Shown piece by piece: positions 33,728-43,438 of a stretch of 64,000 bases of DNA. The DNA is from Microbulbifer taiwanensis. GTDB lineage: Bacteria > Pseudomonadota > Gammaproteobacteria > Pseudomonadales > Cellvibrionaceae. Each line of letters starts with the position of its first letter. Position 1 is the first letter of the stretch. Below the pieces are notes generated by a model that saw nothing but the letters and a program-made list of their open reading frames with translations, ran no database searches and was not told the origin of the DNA. The stretch spans positions 1-64,000 of the forward strand of contig NZ_JACZFR010000025.1 in the NCBI RefSeq assembly GCF_014904815.1, in the 5' to 3' direction. The position numbers were made by a program, and so were the translations under genes.

Positions 33728-34090
33728 ATGACAAATATCAAAGAAATCGCCCTGGCGGCACTGGACGACCTGAAAGGCAAGGACATCGTCTCCCTGGATG
33801 TATCCGAACTCTCCGACGTGATGGACGACCTGGTGATCTGCACCGGCACCTCCAACCGCCAGGTCAAATCCCTGGCCGACAATGTGGTGGAAGAGGGTAA
33901 GAAGGCCGGCGTGCGCCCCATCGGTGTCGAGGGTATGGAGCAGGGCGACTGGGTGCTGGTGGACTACGGCGACCTGGTAGTGCACGTGATGCTGGCGGAT
34001 GTGCGCAGTTTCTACGATCTGGAGAAGCTCTGGTCCATGACGCCCAATACCCGCGAAGATGCCGACGGCAGCGACCCGCACGAGGCCTGA
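33728..34090 (+). CDS. rsfS: Ribosome silencing factor RsfS
   Basis: A 120-residue Iojap/RsfS-family protein that binds ribosomal protein L14 and blocks subunit joining when nutrients fall. The conserved stretch [30 protein letters not shown] and the signature [32 protein letters not shown] are complete. ATG 33728 follows AAAGGTG; the frame is open upstream inside nadD but unconserved. It sits between nadD and rlmH as in most gammaproteobacteria, likely in one transcript. Confidence 0.97.
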   Translation: MTNIKEIALAALDDLKGKDIVSLDVSELSDVMDDLVICTGTSNRQVKSLADNVVEEGKKAGVRPIGVEGMEQGDWVLVDYGDLVVHVMLADVRSFYDLEKLWSMTPNTREDADGSDPHEA

Positions 34091-34110
34091 TTCCCGGTGA
34101 AGGCCCGCCC

Positions 34111-34587
34111 ATGAAAATACGAATCGTGGCTGCCGGCGGCAAGATGCCGGGCTGGGTACAGGAGGGCTACGCCGAGTACGCCAAGCGCCTGCCGCGGGAG
34201 CTGGCGCTGGAGATGGTGGAGACCCCCCTGGGGAACCGCGGCCAGAAGAGCTCGCCGGCCCTGATCGAAAAGGCGCGACAGAAAGAGGGCGAGGCGATGC
34301 TGGCTGCCCTGGGGCAGCGCGACCATGTGGTCGCACTGGATGTGCAGGGCAAGCCATGGAGTACCGAGCAGCTGTCACAGCAGCTGCAGAGCTGGCAGAT
34401 GCTCGGCGAGAATGTCAGCCTGCTGATCGGCGGGCCGGACGGACTCTCCGCCGACTGCCTGGGGCGCGCCCGCCAGCGCTGGTCCCTGTCGCCGCTGACC
34501 CTGCCGCACCCGCTGGTGCGGGTACTGCTGGCGGAACAGATCTACCGGGCCTGGAGTCTATTGGCGGGCCATCCGTATCACAAGTGA
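34111..34587 (+). CDS. rlmH: 23S rRNA pseudouridine-1915 N3-methyltransferase
   Basis: A 158-residue SPOUT methyltransferase, close to the usual 155. It starts [28 protein letters not shown] and has the SAM-binding trefoil-knot segments [17 protein letters not shown] and [12 protein letters not shown], ending [33 protein letters not shown], nearly invariant in RlmH. It methylates pseudouridine 1915 in helix 69 on the assembled ribosome. It follows rsfS by 20 bases and precedes a palindromic repeat and mrdA. Confidence 0.97.
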   Translation: MKIRIVAAGGKMPGWVQEGYAEYAKRLPRELALEMVETPLGNRGQKSSPALIEKARQKEGEAMLAALGQRDHVVALDVQGKPWSTEQLSQQLQSWQMLGENVSLLIGGPDGLSADCLGRARQRWSLSPLTLPHPLVRVLLAEQIYRAWSLLAGHPYHK

Positions 34588-34589
34588 GC

Positions 34590-34637
34590 GGTGGCGGGTG
34601 GTCGGTGGCCGGTGTGAATTGCCGACCACTCGCCACC
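34590..34637. repeat. Palindrome between rlmH and mrdA
   Basis: 16-base arms at 34590-34605 and 34622-34637 are reverse complements with one mismatch (core GGTGGCG / CGCCACC), with a 16-base loop. The left arm begins two bases after the rlmH stop. No T run follows, so it is a weak terminator candidate and more likely a repeat. Confidence 0.55.
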
Positions 34638-34713
34638 AACCACAGACCACTTATGGTAATGTACGCAAATTAGACAAATTCCGCGCCATCCACCGAGCCA
34701 GTCGCACGCCTCC

Positions 34714-36600
34714 ATGCCCCACGACCTGCACCTCAAAGACCCCATCACCGAGCAGCGGCTGTTTCGCAACCGCATGCTGGTGGCGCTCGTGGGTGTCGCG
34801 GTGCTGCTGGGGGTGCTGGTGGTGCGCTTCTACAACCTGCAGGTGGTCAACTACGACGACTACCGCACCCAGTCGGATGAGAATCGCATCCAGGTGCGCC
34901 CGGTGGCACCGACCCGGGGGCTTATCTACGACCGCAACGGTACACTGCTGGCGGACAACCGCCCCAGTTACAATCTGTCGATAGTGCGCGAGCGGGTGGG
35001 GGATATGGACGCCACCCTGGAGCTGATCGGCCACCTGGTGCGCCTCGACGACAGCGATGTAAAGAAATTTCAAACGCGCCTGCAGCGGCGGCGCCCCTTC
35101 CAGCCTGTACCGCTGCGCTTCCGCCTCAGCGAGGAAGAGATAGCGCGAATCAGCGTGAACGAATTCCGCCTGCCCGGGGTGTCGGTGGAGGCGGAGCTGG
35201 TGCGCTACTATCCGCTCACCGACCTTTTCGCTCACAGCGTCGGCTATGTGGGTCGCATCAGCGAGCGCGACCTGACCACCTTTACCGAAGAGGATGTGCG
35301 TCGCTACCGCGGCACCCAGAGTATCGGCAAGGCGGGCCTGGAGCGCTCCTACGAAGACCTGCTGCTGGGCGAGGTGGGCTACGAGAATGTGGAGACCAAC
35401 GCCCGCGGCCGCGTGCTGAAGGTACTGGAGCGCCACGATCCCAAACCGGGATCCGAGCTGACGCTACACCTGGACGCGCGCCTGCAGAGAGCTGCTACAG
35501 AGGCCCTGGGGGACAGGCGCGGTGCCGTGGTGGCCATAGACGTGAAGACCGGTGGCGTGCTCGCCTTTGTCAGCAAACCCTCCTTCGATCCCAACCTGTT
35601 TGTCACCGGTATCAGTTTCAACGACTACCGGGCGCTGTCCGACTCCCTCGATGTGCCCCTGTTCAATCGCGCCCTGCAAGGCCAGTATGCGCCGGGCTCG
35701 ACCCTGAAGCCCATGATGGGCCTGGGCGGCCTGGAAGCGGGGGTGATCAGCGCCGAGACCACCATCAAGGATCCCGGCCACTACAAGCTGCCCAACGACC
35801 CGCGCATCTACCGCGACCATATACGCTGGGGCCACGGCAACAAGGTGGATCTGATCCAGGCCCTGGAGCAGAGCTGCGATACCTTTTTCTGGGACATGGC
35901 CTATCGCTGGAATATCGACAGCATGCACGATATCGCCACCCGCTTTGGCCTCGGCGCCAAGTCCGGCATAGACCTGCCGGTAGAGCGCCCCGGTCTCTTC
36001 CCGTCGCGGGACTGGAAGCGCGGCGCCCGCGGCCTGCCCTGGTTCCCCGGCGACAGCCTGAACGCGGTGCTGGGGCAGGGCTTCGTACTGGCCACGCCGC
36101 TGCAACTGGCGGTGATGACCGCCACCATCGCCAACCGCGGCACCCACTACAAACCCCAGGTGGTGATGGCGGTGGACGGTGTGGAGCAGCCGCCGGAGGT
36201 GCTGCACCATGTGGAGGCCAAGCCGGAAAATTGGGACCTGGTGTTCAAGGGTATGGAGGCGGTGGTCTACAACACCCGCGGCACCGGCAAGCGCGCCGGC
36301 AGGGATCTGGAATTCCGCGTGGCGGGTAAATCCGGCACCGCCCAGATAGTGGGTATCGCCCAGGGCGAGCGCTACGAATCCGAGGCGCTGAAGGAGCGCC
36401 ACCGGGACAACGCGCTCTTCGTGGCCTTCGCCCCGCTGGATGACCCGCAGATTGCGGTGGCCGTACTGGTGGAGAACGGCGAGAGTGGGGGCAAGGTGGC
36501 CGCCCCGGTGGCGCGCGAGGTATTTTTCGACTGGATGTCGCGTCCGCTGGAGCAGACGGCGCGGCGCGAGGGGATCAACGGGGGGCAGGACAATGGCTAG
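34714..36600 (+). CDS. mrdA: Penicillin-binding protein 2 (elongasome transpeptidase)
   Basis: A 628-residue class B PBP that cross-links murein during cell elongation with RodA. An N-terminal membrane helix (about 22-40, LVALVGVAVLLGVLVVRF) precedes the non-catalytic pedestal region, which includes APTRGLIYDRNGTLLADN. The transpeptidase domain has the SxxK motif PGSTLKPMM (Ser329, Lys332), SCD as the SxN/D motif and KSGTA (about 539) as the KTG box. It follows rlmH and overlaps rodA by eight bases, the standard order of the mrd operon. Confidence 0.97.
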   Translation: MPHDLHLKDPITEQRLFRNRMLVALVGVAVLLGVLVVRFYNLQVVNYDDYRTQSDENRIQVRPVAPTRGLIYDRNGTLLADNRPSYNLSIVRERVGDMDATLELIGHLVRLDDSDVKKFQTRLQRRRPFQPVPLRFRLSEEEIARISVNEFRLPGVSVEAELVRYYPLTDLFAHSVGYVGRISERDLTTFTEEDVRRYRGTQSIGKAGLERSYEDLLLGEVGYENVETNARGRVLKVLERHDPKPGSELTLHLDARLQRAATEALGDRRGAVVAIDVKTGGVLAFVSKPSFDPNLFVTGISFNDYRALSDSLDVPLFNRALQGQYAPGSTLKPMMGLGGLEAGVISAETTIKDPGHYKLPNDPRIYRDHIRWGHGNKVDLIQALEQSCDTFFWDMAYRWNIDSMHDIATRFGLGAKSGIDLPVERPGLFPSRDWKRGARGLPWFPGDSLNAVLGQGFVLATPLQLAVMTATIANRGTHYKPQVVMAVDGVEQPPEVLHHVEAKPENWDLVFKGMEAVVYNTRGTGKRAGRDLEFRVAGKSGTAQIVGIAQGERYESEALKERHRDNALFVAFAPLDDPQIAVAVLVENGESGGKVAAPVAREVFFDWMSRPLEQTARREGINGGQDNG

Positions 36601-37738
36601 TCGCGATTACGCACACCGGCTGCCGGATTCCCACGGCAGCCTCAGCCGCCCGGTGAGTCTGTCTCGCCGCTGGCATATCGACGTGCCGCTGCTGGTGCTG
36701 CTGATGGTATTGGCGGCGATCGGGCTCGGTGTGCTCCACAGTGCGGCCGGTGGCGATGTGCACTATGTGAAGCGCCAGGCCGTGTTTATGGTGGTGGCAT
36801 TTGTGGGCATGTTTGTGGTCGCACAGATTCCGCTGGACGTGTACCGGCGCTGGTCGCCCTGGGCCTATATCGGCGGCTGTGGGCTGCTTGTCGCGGTGCT
36901 GTTTATCGGCGTGGGTGCCAAGGGGGCCCAGCGCTGGCTGGAGATCAGCGGTTTCCGCTTCCAGCCCTCCGAGGCGATGAAACTGGCGGTGCCCATGTCG
37001 GTGGCCGCCTTCCTGCACAAGCGCCAGCTGCCGCCCTCCTTCTTTACTGTGATCGGCGCCCTGGCGATTGTCGGCGTGCCGGCCGCGCTGATCGTGCGCC
37101 AGCCGGACCTGGGCACCTCCATCCTGATCGCCGCCTCGGGCCTGTTCGCGCTCTACCTGGCCGGTCTCAGCTGGAAGATGATCGGCGCTGCCGCCATGGC
37201 GCTGCTGGTCTCCGCCTGGCCCATCTGGCAATGGGGGCTGCGCGACTACCAGCGTCAGCGCATCCTCACCCTGCTGGACCCGGATGCGGACCGTCTCGGC
37301 GCCGGCTGGAACATCTTCCAGTCCAAGGCGGCCATCGGTTCCGGCGGCCTCTACGGCAAAGGCTATATGCAGGGCACCCAGTCGCAGCTGGACTTTTTGC
37401 CCGAGAGCCACACGGACTTTATCATCGCGGTGTTGTCGGAAGAGTGGGGCATGCGCGGCGCACTGCTACTGTTGCTGCTGTACATACTGATCATTGCGCG
37501 CGGCATCTATATTAGTTTTATGGCCCAGCAGGTCTTCGGCCGTCTATTGGCGGGGAGTATTACGCTCACTTTCTTTGTCTATGTGTTTGTGAACATCGGC
37601 ATGGTCACCGGGCTGTTGCCGGTGGTGGGGGTGCCGCTGCCGATGGTGAGCTACGGCGGCACTTCGCTGATTACTCTGATGGCCGGGTTCGGTATCCTGA
37701 TGGCCATCGGCACAGAGCGTCGCAGGGTCTCTTTCTAG
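36593..37738 (+). CDS. rodA: Rod-shape SEDS glycosyltransferase RodA
   Basis: A 381-residue SEDS-family polytopic membrane protein, the murein glycosyltransferase partner of PBP2. It has about ten hydrophobic helices beginning at residue 28. Key SEDS motifs are RWLEISGFRFQPSEAMKLAVP, VRQPDLGTS, GWNIFQSKAAIGSGGLYGKG, FLPESHTDFIIAVLSEEWG with the essential acidic residues, and VGVPLPMVSYGGTS near the end. The start at ATG 36593 overlaps the mrdA stop by eight bases, with GGGGGCAGGA upstream; the longer open frame inside mrdA is unconserved. Confidence 0.97.
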   Translation: MASRDYAHRLPDSHGSLSRPVSLSRRWHIDVPLLVLLMVLAAIGLGVLHSAAGGDVHYVKRQAVFMVVAFVGMFVVAQIPLDVYRRWSPWAYIGGCGLLVAVLFIGVGAKGAQRWLEISGFRFQPSEAMKLAVPMSVAAFLHKRQLPPSFFTVIGALAIVGVPAALIVRQPDLGTSILIAASGLFALYLAGLSWKMIGAAAMALLVSAWPIWQWGLRDYQRQRILTLLDPDADRLGAGWNIFQSKAAIGSGGLYGKGYMQGTQSQLDFLPESHTDFIIAVLSEEWGMRGALLLLLLYILIIARGIYISFMAQQVFGRLLAGSITLTFFVYVFVNIGMVTGLLPVVGVPLPMVSYGGTSLITLMAGFGILMAIGTERRRVSF

Positions 37739-37794
37739 AGTTGTGGATTGGCGGTCGCGGCGCCGCAATAAAAACTTGGATGTAGAGAAGCACT

Positions 37795-38805
37795 ATGAGT
37801 ACAGGAGCGGTTGTTTTGAAGTGGACCACAGGATTATTGGCAGGGATGGGGCTGATGCTCGCCGCCTGCGCCCAGGAGCCAGGCCACGGCGACAATGTTC
37901 ACGCAAAGGCGTTTGTCGACTATATGGTGGAAACGCACGACTTCGACCGTGAGGAACTCAATGACCTGATGCGCGAGGCCAAGCTGAAGGAGTCCATTCT
38001 CAAGGCGATCAAGCGGCCGGCAGAAAAGGCCAAGCCCTGGTACGAGTACCGCAAGATCTTCCTGACCCCGCAGAGCATCGCCGGCGGGGTCGATTTCTGG
38101 GACAAGAACGCCAAGGCACTGGCGGCGGCCGAGAAAAAATACGGCGTGCCGGCGGAGATGATCGTCGCCATTATCGGCATCGAAACCCGCTACGGCGGCA
38201 ATATGGGCGGCTACCGCGTGCTGGATGCGCTGGCCACCCTGGCCTTCAACTACCCGCGCCGCTCCGCTTTTTTCACCAAGGAACTGGAAAACTACCTGCT
38301 GCTGACCCGCGACCAGGGTATGGATCCCACTGAGTTGAAGGGTTCCTATGCCGGCGCCATGGGCTTCGGCCAGTTTATGCCCTCCAGTTACCGCGCCTAT
38401 GCCGTGGATTTTAACGGCGACGGCAGCGTCGATATCTGGACCAACACCGAGGACGCCATCGGCAGCGTTGCCAATTATTTCGCCGAGCACGGCTGGAAGG
38501 CCGGCGAGCCGGTCGTTGTGCTGGCCAATCCGCGCCCCAATGCCGATATGACCGTCGTCAATGACTCCCTGGATCCGAACTGGACCGTCGGGGAACTGGC
38601 GGAAAAGGGCTTCCCCACCACCGCCCAGGTATCGCCGGAAATGGCGGCCAGTGTGTTTTCGCTGCAGACAGAGCAGGGCAAGCAGTACTGGATAGGTCTC
38701 AACAACTTTTATGTGATTACCCGCTACAATCGCAGCCGCCTCTATTCGATGGCGGCTTATGACCTGGCGCAGGAGATCGTCAAGGCGCGTGGTGGCAGAT
38801 CCTGA
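37795..38805 (+). CDS. mltB: Membrane-bound lytic murein transglycosylase B
   Basis: A 336-residue lipoprotein that cleaves murein glycan strands to 1,6-anhydro ends. The leader ends in the lipobox LAAC (Cys25). The catalytic domain has AIIGIETRYGGNMGGYRVLDAL, where Glu130 is the acid, then YAGAMGFGQFMPSSYRAYAVDFNGDG, which includes an EF-hand-like calcium loop (DFNGDGSVDIW) known in this family. It ends MAAYDLAQEI. It lies between rodA and rlpA, as usual. A hairpin (GGTTCCGC / GCGGAACC, 38826-38845) follows without a T run. Confidence 0.95.
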   Translation: MSTGAVVLKWTTGLLAGMGLMLAACAQEPGHGDNVHAKAFVDYMVETHDFDREELNDLMREAKLKESILKAIKRPAEKAKPWYEYRKIFLTPQSIAGGVDFWDKNAKALAAAEKKYGVPAEMIVAIIGIETRYGGNMGGYRVLDALATLAFNYPRRSAFFTKELENYLLLTRDQGMDPTELKGSYAGAMGFGQFMPSSYRAYAVDFNGDGSVDIWTNTEDAIGSVANYFAEHGWKAGEPVVVLANPRPNADMTVVNDSLDPNWTVGELAEKGFPTTAQVSPEMAASVFSLQTEQGKQYWIGLNNFYVITRYNRSRLYSMAAYDLAQEIVKARGGRS

Positions 38806-38944
38806 GTAGCACTGAATAAAAATCGGGTTCCGCTGCGGCGGAACCATTGTCCATATCGATAATCGAACCAATTCAACTTTATCAGACAGCTTCGTATAAC
38901 AACGGCTTGGGGGCGGCAGTTTTCGCCGCGTGCCGGGGGGAATC

Positions 38945-39802
38945 ATGTATCAGTGCAATGCGCGACTGGGAGTGGCGTTGGCCGCTCTCCTATTGGCGGC
39001 CTGCAGCGGGCAGCAGGACAAACCCGACTTCGATTCCATCAAGGACAGCGGTCCCAAGGTCCCCGTGGATATGCTGGCGGCGCCCGAGCCCACACCGGTG
39101 CGCGAGCCCATCGGCAAGGCCGGCAACAAGTCCCCCTACAAGGTCAACGGCGTCACCTACCGGGTGCGCGGCAACGTCAAGGGTTATAAGGAGCGCGGCC
39201 ACGCCTCCTGGTACGGGACCAAATTCCACGGCAGGCGCACCGCGAATGGCGAGGTCTACAATATGTACGCCATGTCCGCGGCCCACAAGACACTCCCGCT
39301 GCCCAGCTACGCCAAGGTCACCAACCTGGAGAATGGCCGCAGTGTTATTGTGCGCGTCAATGATCGCGGGCCCTTTGTGCCCGGCCGCATCATCGACCTG
39401 AGCTACACCGCGGCACAGAAGCTGGGCTACCTGAACAAGGGGGTGGCGCGGGTCGAGGTGGAGGCGTTCGATCCGGATTCATTGCCGGCCGCCGGCGAAA
39501 CTCTGGCAGTGGAAAAGGATGTGTCCGCGCGCGAGGCGCTGGCCCAGGATGCCAGTTTCAAGCTGCCGGATAACACCTATCTACAGGTGGGCGCCTACAG
39601 CAGCGCCAACCAGGCCAATAGCGTGCGCGCCCAGCTGGCAGCGGAACTCGACTATCCTGTATCGGTCAGTCCCGTTGAGCGCGGCGGCAAAAGATACTAC
39701 CGCGTGCGCATCGGACCAATCGCCCAGCAGCGCGCCCTGGTGGCGGCGCGCGAAACGGTGGAGCAGAAGCGCCTGGGCCAGCCGCAAGTCGTCTACGAGT
39801 AA
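38945..39802 (+). CDS. rlpA: Rare lipoprotein A, septal-ring lytic transglycosylase
   Basis: A 285-residue outer-membrane lipoprotein. ATG 38945 follows GGGGGGA and the lipobox LLAAC sits near residue 20. The double-psi beta-barrel domain (about 82-170) shows GHASWYGTKFHGRRTANGEVYNMYAMSAAHKTLPLPSYAKVTN and VIVRVNDRGPFVPGRIIDLSYTAA, with the catalytic Asp in NDRGP. A C-terminal SPOR domain (about 215-285, TYLQVGAYSSANQANSVRAQL) binds denuded septal glycan. It sits between mltB and dacA, the usual order. Confidence 0.96.
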   Translation: MYQCNARLGVALAALLLAACSGQQDKPDFDSIKDSGPKVPVDMLAAPEPTPVREPIGKAGNKSPYKVNGVTYRVRGNVKGYKERGHASWYGTKFHGRRTANGEVYNMYAMSAAHKTLPLPSYAKVTNLENGRSVIVRVNDRGPFVPGRIIDLSYTAAQKLGYLNKGVARVEVEAFDPDSLPAAGETLAVEKDVSAREALAQDASFKLPDNTYLQVGAYSSANQANSVRAQLAAELDYPVSVSPVERGGKRYYRVRIGPIAQQRALVAARETVEQKRLGQPQVVYE

Positions 39803-39842
39803 GTAAAACCTTTTGGGAAGATACCAGCGAATACGAGGAATA

Positions 39843-41003
39843 ATGAGACACCCGACCATGATCAAACGGATTTTTGCCTGCACCATCCTGACACTCTGCG
39901 CCGCCCTGGCCCAGGCCCAATCCCTGATTCCGGCGCCGCCGCAACTGGCCGCTACCGCCTACCTGCTGATCGATGCCCATACCGGCCAGATACTGGTGGA
40001 AAAGGATGCCGACAAGCAGATCCCCCCTGCCAGCCTCACCAAGATGATGACCGCCTATATCGTTTCCGAGGAAATCGAAAAGGGCAGTATCAAAGAGAAG
40101 GACCAGGTACGTATCTCCGAGAAAGCCTGGCGCAAAGGCGGCTCCAAGATGTTCGTCAAGGTGGGAGATCGGGTACCGGTGATCGACCTGCTGCGCGGCG
40201 TGATCATCCAGTCTGGTAACGACGCCAGTATCGCCCTGGCGGAGCATGTATCCGGCAGCGAGGAAGTGTTTGCGGAGGTCATGAATCAGCAGGCAGAGCT
40301 GCTGGGTATGCAGGACACCCATTTCGTCAATGCCACCGGCTGGCCAGCAGATGGACACCTGACCACCGCGCGGGACCTGGGCACCCTGGCCCGCGCCCTG
40401 ATCGCCGATCACCCGCAGCACTACGACATCTATTCGGAGAAGTATTTCAGCTACGCCGGTATCAACCAGCCCAACCGCAACCGCCTGCTGTGGCGCGATC
40501 CGGCGGTAGACGGCATAAAAACGGGTCACACCGAAGAGGCCGGTTACTGCCTGGTGGCTTCCGCGGTCAAGCGCGGCATGCGCCTGATCGCCGTTGTCGT
40601 GGGCACCGACAGCGACGAGAAGCGCGCCGGTGAGACCCAGAAACTGCTCGCCTACGGCTTCCGCTACTTCCAGACCCACAAGGTGTACGGCAAGGATGAT
40701 ATCCTGCAGACCGAGCGCGTCTGGGGCGGAAAGGAGCCCGAGGTGGGTATCGCTGTGGAGAGGGACGTCTTCGTCACCATCCCCCGCGGCGGTGAGGAGA
40801 GTATCAAGGCCGACCTGATCATCGATGGCGAGCTGGAAGCGCCGCTGACCAAGGGGCAGCCGGTAGGCAAGGTGGTTGTGACCCTGGATGGAGAAACAGT
40901 CGCAGACGTCAAGGCTGTCGTCGCCGAGGATGTGGAGCAGGCCGGTTTCTTCAAGCGTCTCTGGGACGCGATCAAGCGCTTTGTGATGGGATTCTTCCAG
41001 TAA
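39843..41003 (+). CDS. dacA: D-alanyl-D-alanine carboxypeptidase (PBP5/6 type)
   Basis: A 386-residue periplasmic low-molecular-weight PBP that trims the terminal D-Ala of murein pentapeptides. A signal peptide (ending AQAQS) is followed by the active-site motif PPASLTKMM (Ser64, Lys67), SGNDAS and VDGIKTGHTEEAGYC. A beta-rich C-terminal domain follows, then an amphipathic membrane-anchoring helix GFFKRLWDAIKRFVMGFFQ. ATG 39843 is used because GAGGA lies just before it; ATG 39858 is the alternative and is also compatible with a signal peptide. It is followed by a repeat-rich gap. Confidence 0.96.
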   Translation: MRHPTMIKRIFACTILTLCAALAQAQSLIPAPPQLAATAYLLIDAHTGQILVEKDADKQIPPASLTKMMTAYIVSEEIEKGSIKEKDQVRISEKAWRKGGSKMFVKVGDRVPVIDLLRGVIIQSGNDASIALAEHVSGSEEVFAEVMNQQAELLGMQDTHFVNATGWPADGHLTTARDLGTLARALIADHPQHYDIYSEKYFSYAGINQPNRNRLLWRDPAVDGIKTGHTEEAGYCLVASAVKRGMRLIAVVVGTDSDEKRAGETQKLLAYGFRYFQTHKVYGKDDILQTERVWGGKEPEVGIAVERDVFVTIPRGGEESIKADLIIDGELEAPLTKGQPVGKVVVTLDGETVADVKAVVAEDVEQAGFFKRLWDAIKRFVMGFFQ

Positions 41004-41338
41004 ATGCGGAATGATGAATGCGGAATACGCGGCCTGAAATAGTGCTACCGCAGACTCTGGCGACCGCGATCGATCTTTTGTGTGACTAAAAGGTCGATTG
41101 CGGCCACTATCGCTCCTGCAGGCAGATACTATTCCGCATTCATGAGGCGCGTCCTTGCGCTTAACCCGCTTCGCGGGCAGCGTTCGGCTGTGCAAATCTG
41201 TTCCAGGCAATTTGTCCGCATTCCGCATTCCGCATTCCGCATCCCCCTCCCTGTCCACTAAACACGCACCACTGTATAATCGCCGCCCGGCCGTGTTCCC
41301 GGTTTCACCCTGTCTACTGCGCGGCCCTGGAGAGTGGT
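41004..41338. repeat. Repeat-rich intergenic region between dacA and ybeD
   Basis: This 335-base gap has no gene. It holds 14-base exact inverted repeats (ATGAATGCGGAATA at 41014-41027, complement at 41130-41143), a strong hairpin with 16-base arms at 41064-41103 (CCGCGATCGATCTTTT paired with AAAAGGTCGATTGCGG through two G-T pairs), and a short tandem of ATTCCGC units at 41216-41242 that repeats the same motif as the inverted repeat. The ybeD promoter must lie in its right part. Confidence 0.65.
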
Positions 41339-41614
41339 ATGAGTCAAGATCCCCAGCCCCCGAAAATCGAGTTTCCCTGCGAAGACTATATGGTCAAGGT
41401 TGTTCGTGACGCCGATGAGCAGGTGCACGAGTTTGTGCTGGATGTCATGCGCCGCCATGCGCCGGGCCTCGACGAGGAGCGTATAACCCTGCGCGACAGC
41501 AAGAGCGGCAACTTCACCTCCATGACCTTCTTTATCGTCGCCACCGGCGAGGCGCAGCTGAAGGCGCTGTTCGAAGAGCTCAAGGCGCACCCGTCGGTGC
41601 ATATGGTGCTCTGA
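41339..41614 (+). CDS. ybeD: YbeD/DUF493 (UPF0250) family protein
   Basis: A 91-residue protein of the YbeD family with a ferredoxin-like ACT-type fold. [37 protein letters not shown] and the ending [32 protein letters not shown] match the family along its whole length. It stands immediately before lipB, as in E. coli, with TGATG overlap, so it is translationally coupled. Its role in lipoate metabolism is suspected from this constant linkage but is not established. Confidence 0.94.
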   Translation: MSQDPQPPKIEFPCEDYMVKVVRDADEQVHEFVLDVMRRHAPGLDEERITLRDSKSGNFTSMTFFIVATGEAQLKALFEELKAHPSVHMVL

Positions 41615-42330
41615 TGGCCATCGTTCGCAATCTGGGCCGGCGCGACTACGAGTCTGTGTGGCGCGCCATGTCCCGCTACACAGACACCCGCGACGACAGC
41701 AGCCTGGACGAGATATGGTGCGTCGAGCACGAGCCCGTATTCACCCAGGGCCAGGCGGGCAAGGCCGAACACCTGCTGAATACCGGTGATATTCCGGTGG
41801 TGCAGGTAGACCGCGGCGGCCAGGTCACCTACCACGGCCCCGGCCAGCTGGTGGTCTACCCGCTGCTGGATCTGCGTCGGGCCAAGGTTGGCGTGCGCGA
41901 TCTGGTCACCGCGCTGGAGACCGCGACCGTGGAAATGCTGAAGACCTTCGGAATCGCCGCCGCCCCGCGCGCCGACGCACCCGGCGTTTACCTGACCGAC
42001 GGCCCGCGCGCCGGCAACAAGATCGCCTCCATCGGCCTGCGCGTGCGCCGTGGCTGCAGCTTCCACGGCATCGCGATCAATATCGATATGGACCTGGCGC
42101 CATTCCTGCGTATCAACCCCTGTGGTTACGCCGGTATGCAGATGGTGCAAATGGCTGAGGTATTGCAGCCGGTACCGGGCTGGCAGCCGGTGGCGGAAGT
42201 CTATGTGCGCGAACTACAGCGCGCGCTCGCCTTGCCCGAGTCAAACTGGCAACCCTTAGACGAAAATTCATTTGCGCAACTGAGCGCCCCCGAACAGGGG
42301 ACAGAGGAGCAGGAAACGAGCAATGGCTGA
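41614..42330 (+). CDS. lipB: Lipoyl(octanoyl) transferase
   Basis: A 238-residue enzyme that moves octanoyl groups from acyl carrier protein to lipoyl domains such as that of GcvH. Motifs: [24 protein letters not shown] (conserved His), [25 protein letters not shown] with the catalytic Lys, and [11 protein letters not shown] with the acyl-binding Cys. It overlaps ybeD by one base and lipA by eight bases. The C-terminal 25 residues after LPESNW look variable. The products of gcvH (59955) and this gene act in the same pathway. Confidence 0.97.
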   Translation: MAIVRNLGRRDYESVWRAMSRYTDTRDDSSLDEIWCVEHEPVFTQGQAGKAEHLLNTGDIPVVQVDRGGQVTYHGPGQLVVYPLLDLRRAKVGVRDLVTALETATVEMLKTFGIAAAPRADAPGVYLTDGPRAGNKIASIGLRVRRGCSFHGIAINIDMDLAPFLRINPCGYAGMQMVQMAEVLQPVPGWQPVAEVYVRELQRALALPESNWQPLDENSFAQLSAPEQGTEEQETSNG

Positions 42331-43306
42331 CAAACCCGACCTGGTACCGGTAAAGCGCACCCGCCGTCTGCAGGAGGGCGAAAAACTTCGCGACGGCGAC
42401 AAGGTTGAGCGCATCCCGGTCAAGGTGATCGCCAGCGACCAGGTGCTGCGCAAGCCGGACTGGATCCGCGTCAAGGTGCCGGCCTCAAAAGAAGTCGATC
42501 GCATCAAGAGCATACTGCGCTCGCAGAAGCTGGCTACCGTGTGCGAGGAGGCCAGCTGCCCCAACCTGGGCGAGTGCTTCAGCGGCGGCACCGCCACCTT
42601 CATGATCATGGGTGAGATCTGTACCCGCCGCTGCCCCTTCTGCGACGTGGGCCACGGCAAGCCGCTGCCGCTGGATACGGAGGAGCCCAAGCATCTCGCC
42701 GAGGCCATCGCCGCCATGGGATTGCGTTATGTGGTGATCACCTCGGTGGACCGCGACGACCTGCGCGACGGCGGTGCCCAGCACTTCGCCGACTGTATTC
42801 GCATCTCCCGTGAACACTCGCCCAACCTGCAGGTGGAGATACTGACCCCGGATTTCCGCGGCCGTATGGACGTGGCGCTGGATATCCTGGAAAAAGAGGC
42901 CCCGGATGTGTTCAACCACAACCTGGAAACGGTGCCGCGCCTCTACCGCGAGTCCCGCCCCGGCGCCAACTACAAGTGGTCGCTGAAACTGCTGCAGGAA
43001 TACAAGAAGCGCCGCCCGGATGTACTGACCAAGTCCGGCCTGATGGTGGGCCTGGGTGAGGAGAAGGAAGAGATCTTCGCGGTGATGGACGATATGCGCG
43101 CGCACGATATCGACATGCTGACCATCGGCCAGTACCTGCAACCGAGCAAGGAGCATTTGCCGGTGCAGCGCTATGTGCACCCGGACGAGTTCGAGGAATA
43201 CCGTCGCTACGCCGAGCAGATCGGCTTCAAGCACGCCGCCTGCGGTCCGCTGGTGCGTTCCTCCTATCATGCCGACAAGCAGGCCCACGGCGAAAAAGTG
43301 GGCTGA
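42323..43306 (+). CDS. lipA: Lipoyl synthase (radical SAM)
   Basis: A 327-residue radical-SAM enzyme that inserts two sulfurs into protein-bound octanoate. Both iron-sulfur sites are visible: the auxiliary cluster [12 protein letters not shown] (Cys74, Cys79, Cys85) and the radical-SAM cluster CTRRCPFC (Cys100, Cys104, Cys107). The C-terminal RSSYHADKQ supplies the Arg-Ser-Ser motif. [13 protein letters not shown] and [20 protein letters not shown] are also typical. It overlaps lipB by eight bases. A hairpin GCCCCACTGCC / GGCGGTGGGGC at 43315-43341 follows; it has no T run but may end the operon. Confidence 0.98.
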   Translation: MADKPDLVPVKRTRRLQEGEKLRDGDKVERIPVKVIASDQVLRKPDWIRVKVPASKEVDRIKSILRSQKLATVCEEASCPNLGECFSGGTATFMIMGEICTRRCPFCDVGHGKPLPLDTEEPKHLAEAIAAMGLRYVVITSVDRDDLRDGGAQHFADCIRISREHSPNLQVEILTPDFRGRMDVALDILEKEAPDVFNHNLETVPRLYRESRPGANYKWSLKLLQEYKKRRPDVLTKSGLMVGLGEEKEEIFAVMDDMRAHDIDMLTIGQYLQPSKEHLPVQRYVHPDEFEEYRRYAEQIGFKHAACGPLVRSSYHADKQAHGEKVG

Positions 43307-43438
43307 TTCCCTGCCGCCCCACTGCCATTCGGCGGTGGGGCAACCCCGCCTTAATCTCTGAACATCCACGCAAAAAATGGAATGCCGACCGCCCGCCGGA
43401 AGCTGGCTGGTGGCACTTGATCGAAAGGAGTATCGACA

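Noticed and set aside
38826..38845. Hairpin after mltB as an intrinsic terminator
   Set aside because: The GGTTCCGC / GCGGAACC stem is good, but no T run follows, so it is not called as a terminator.
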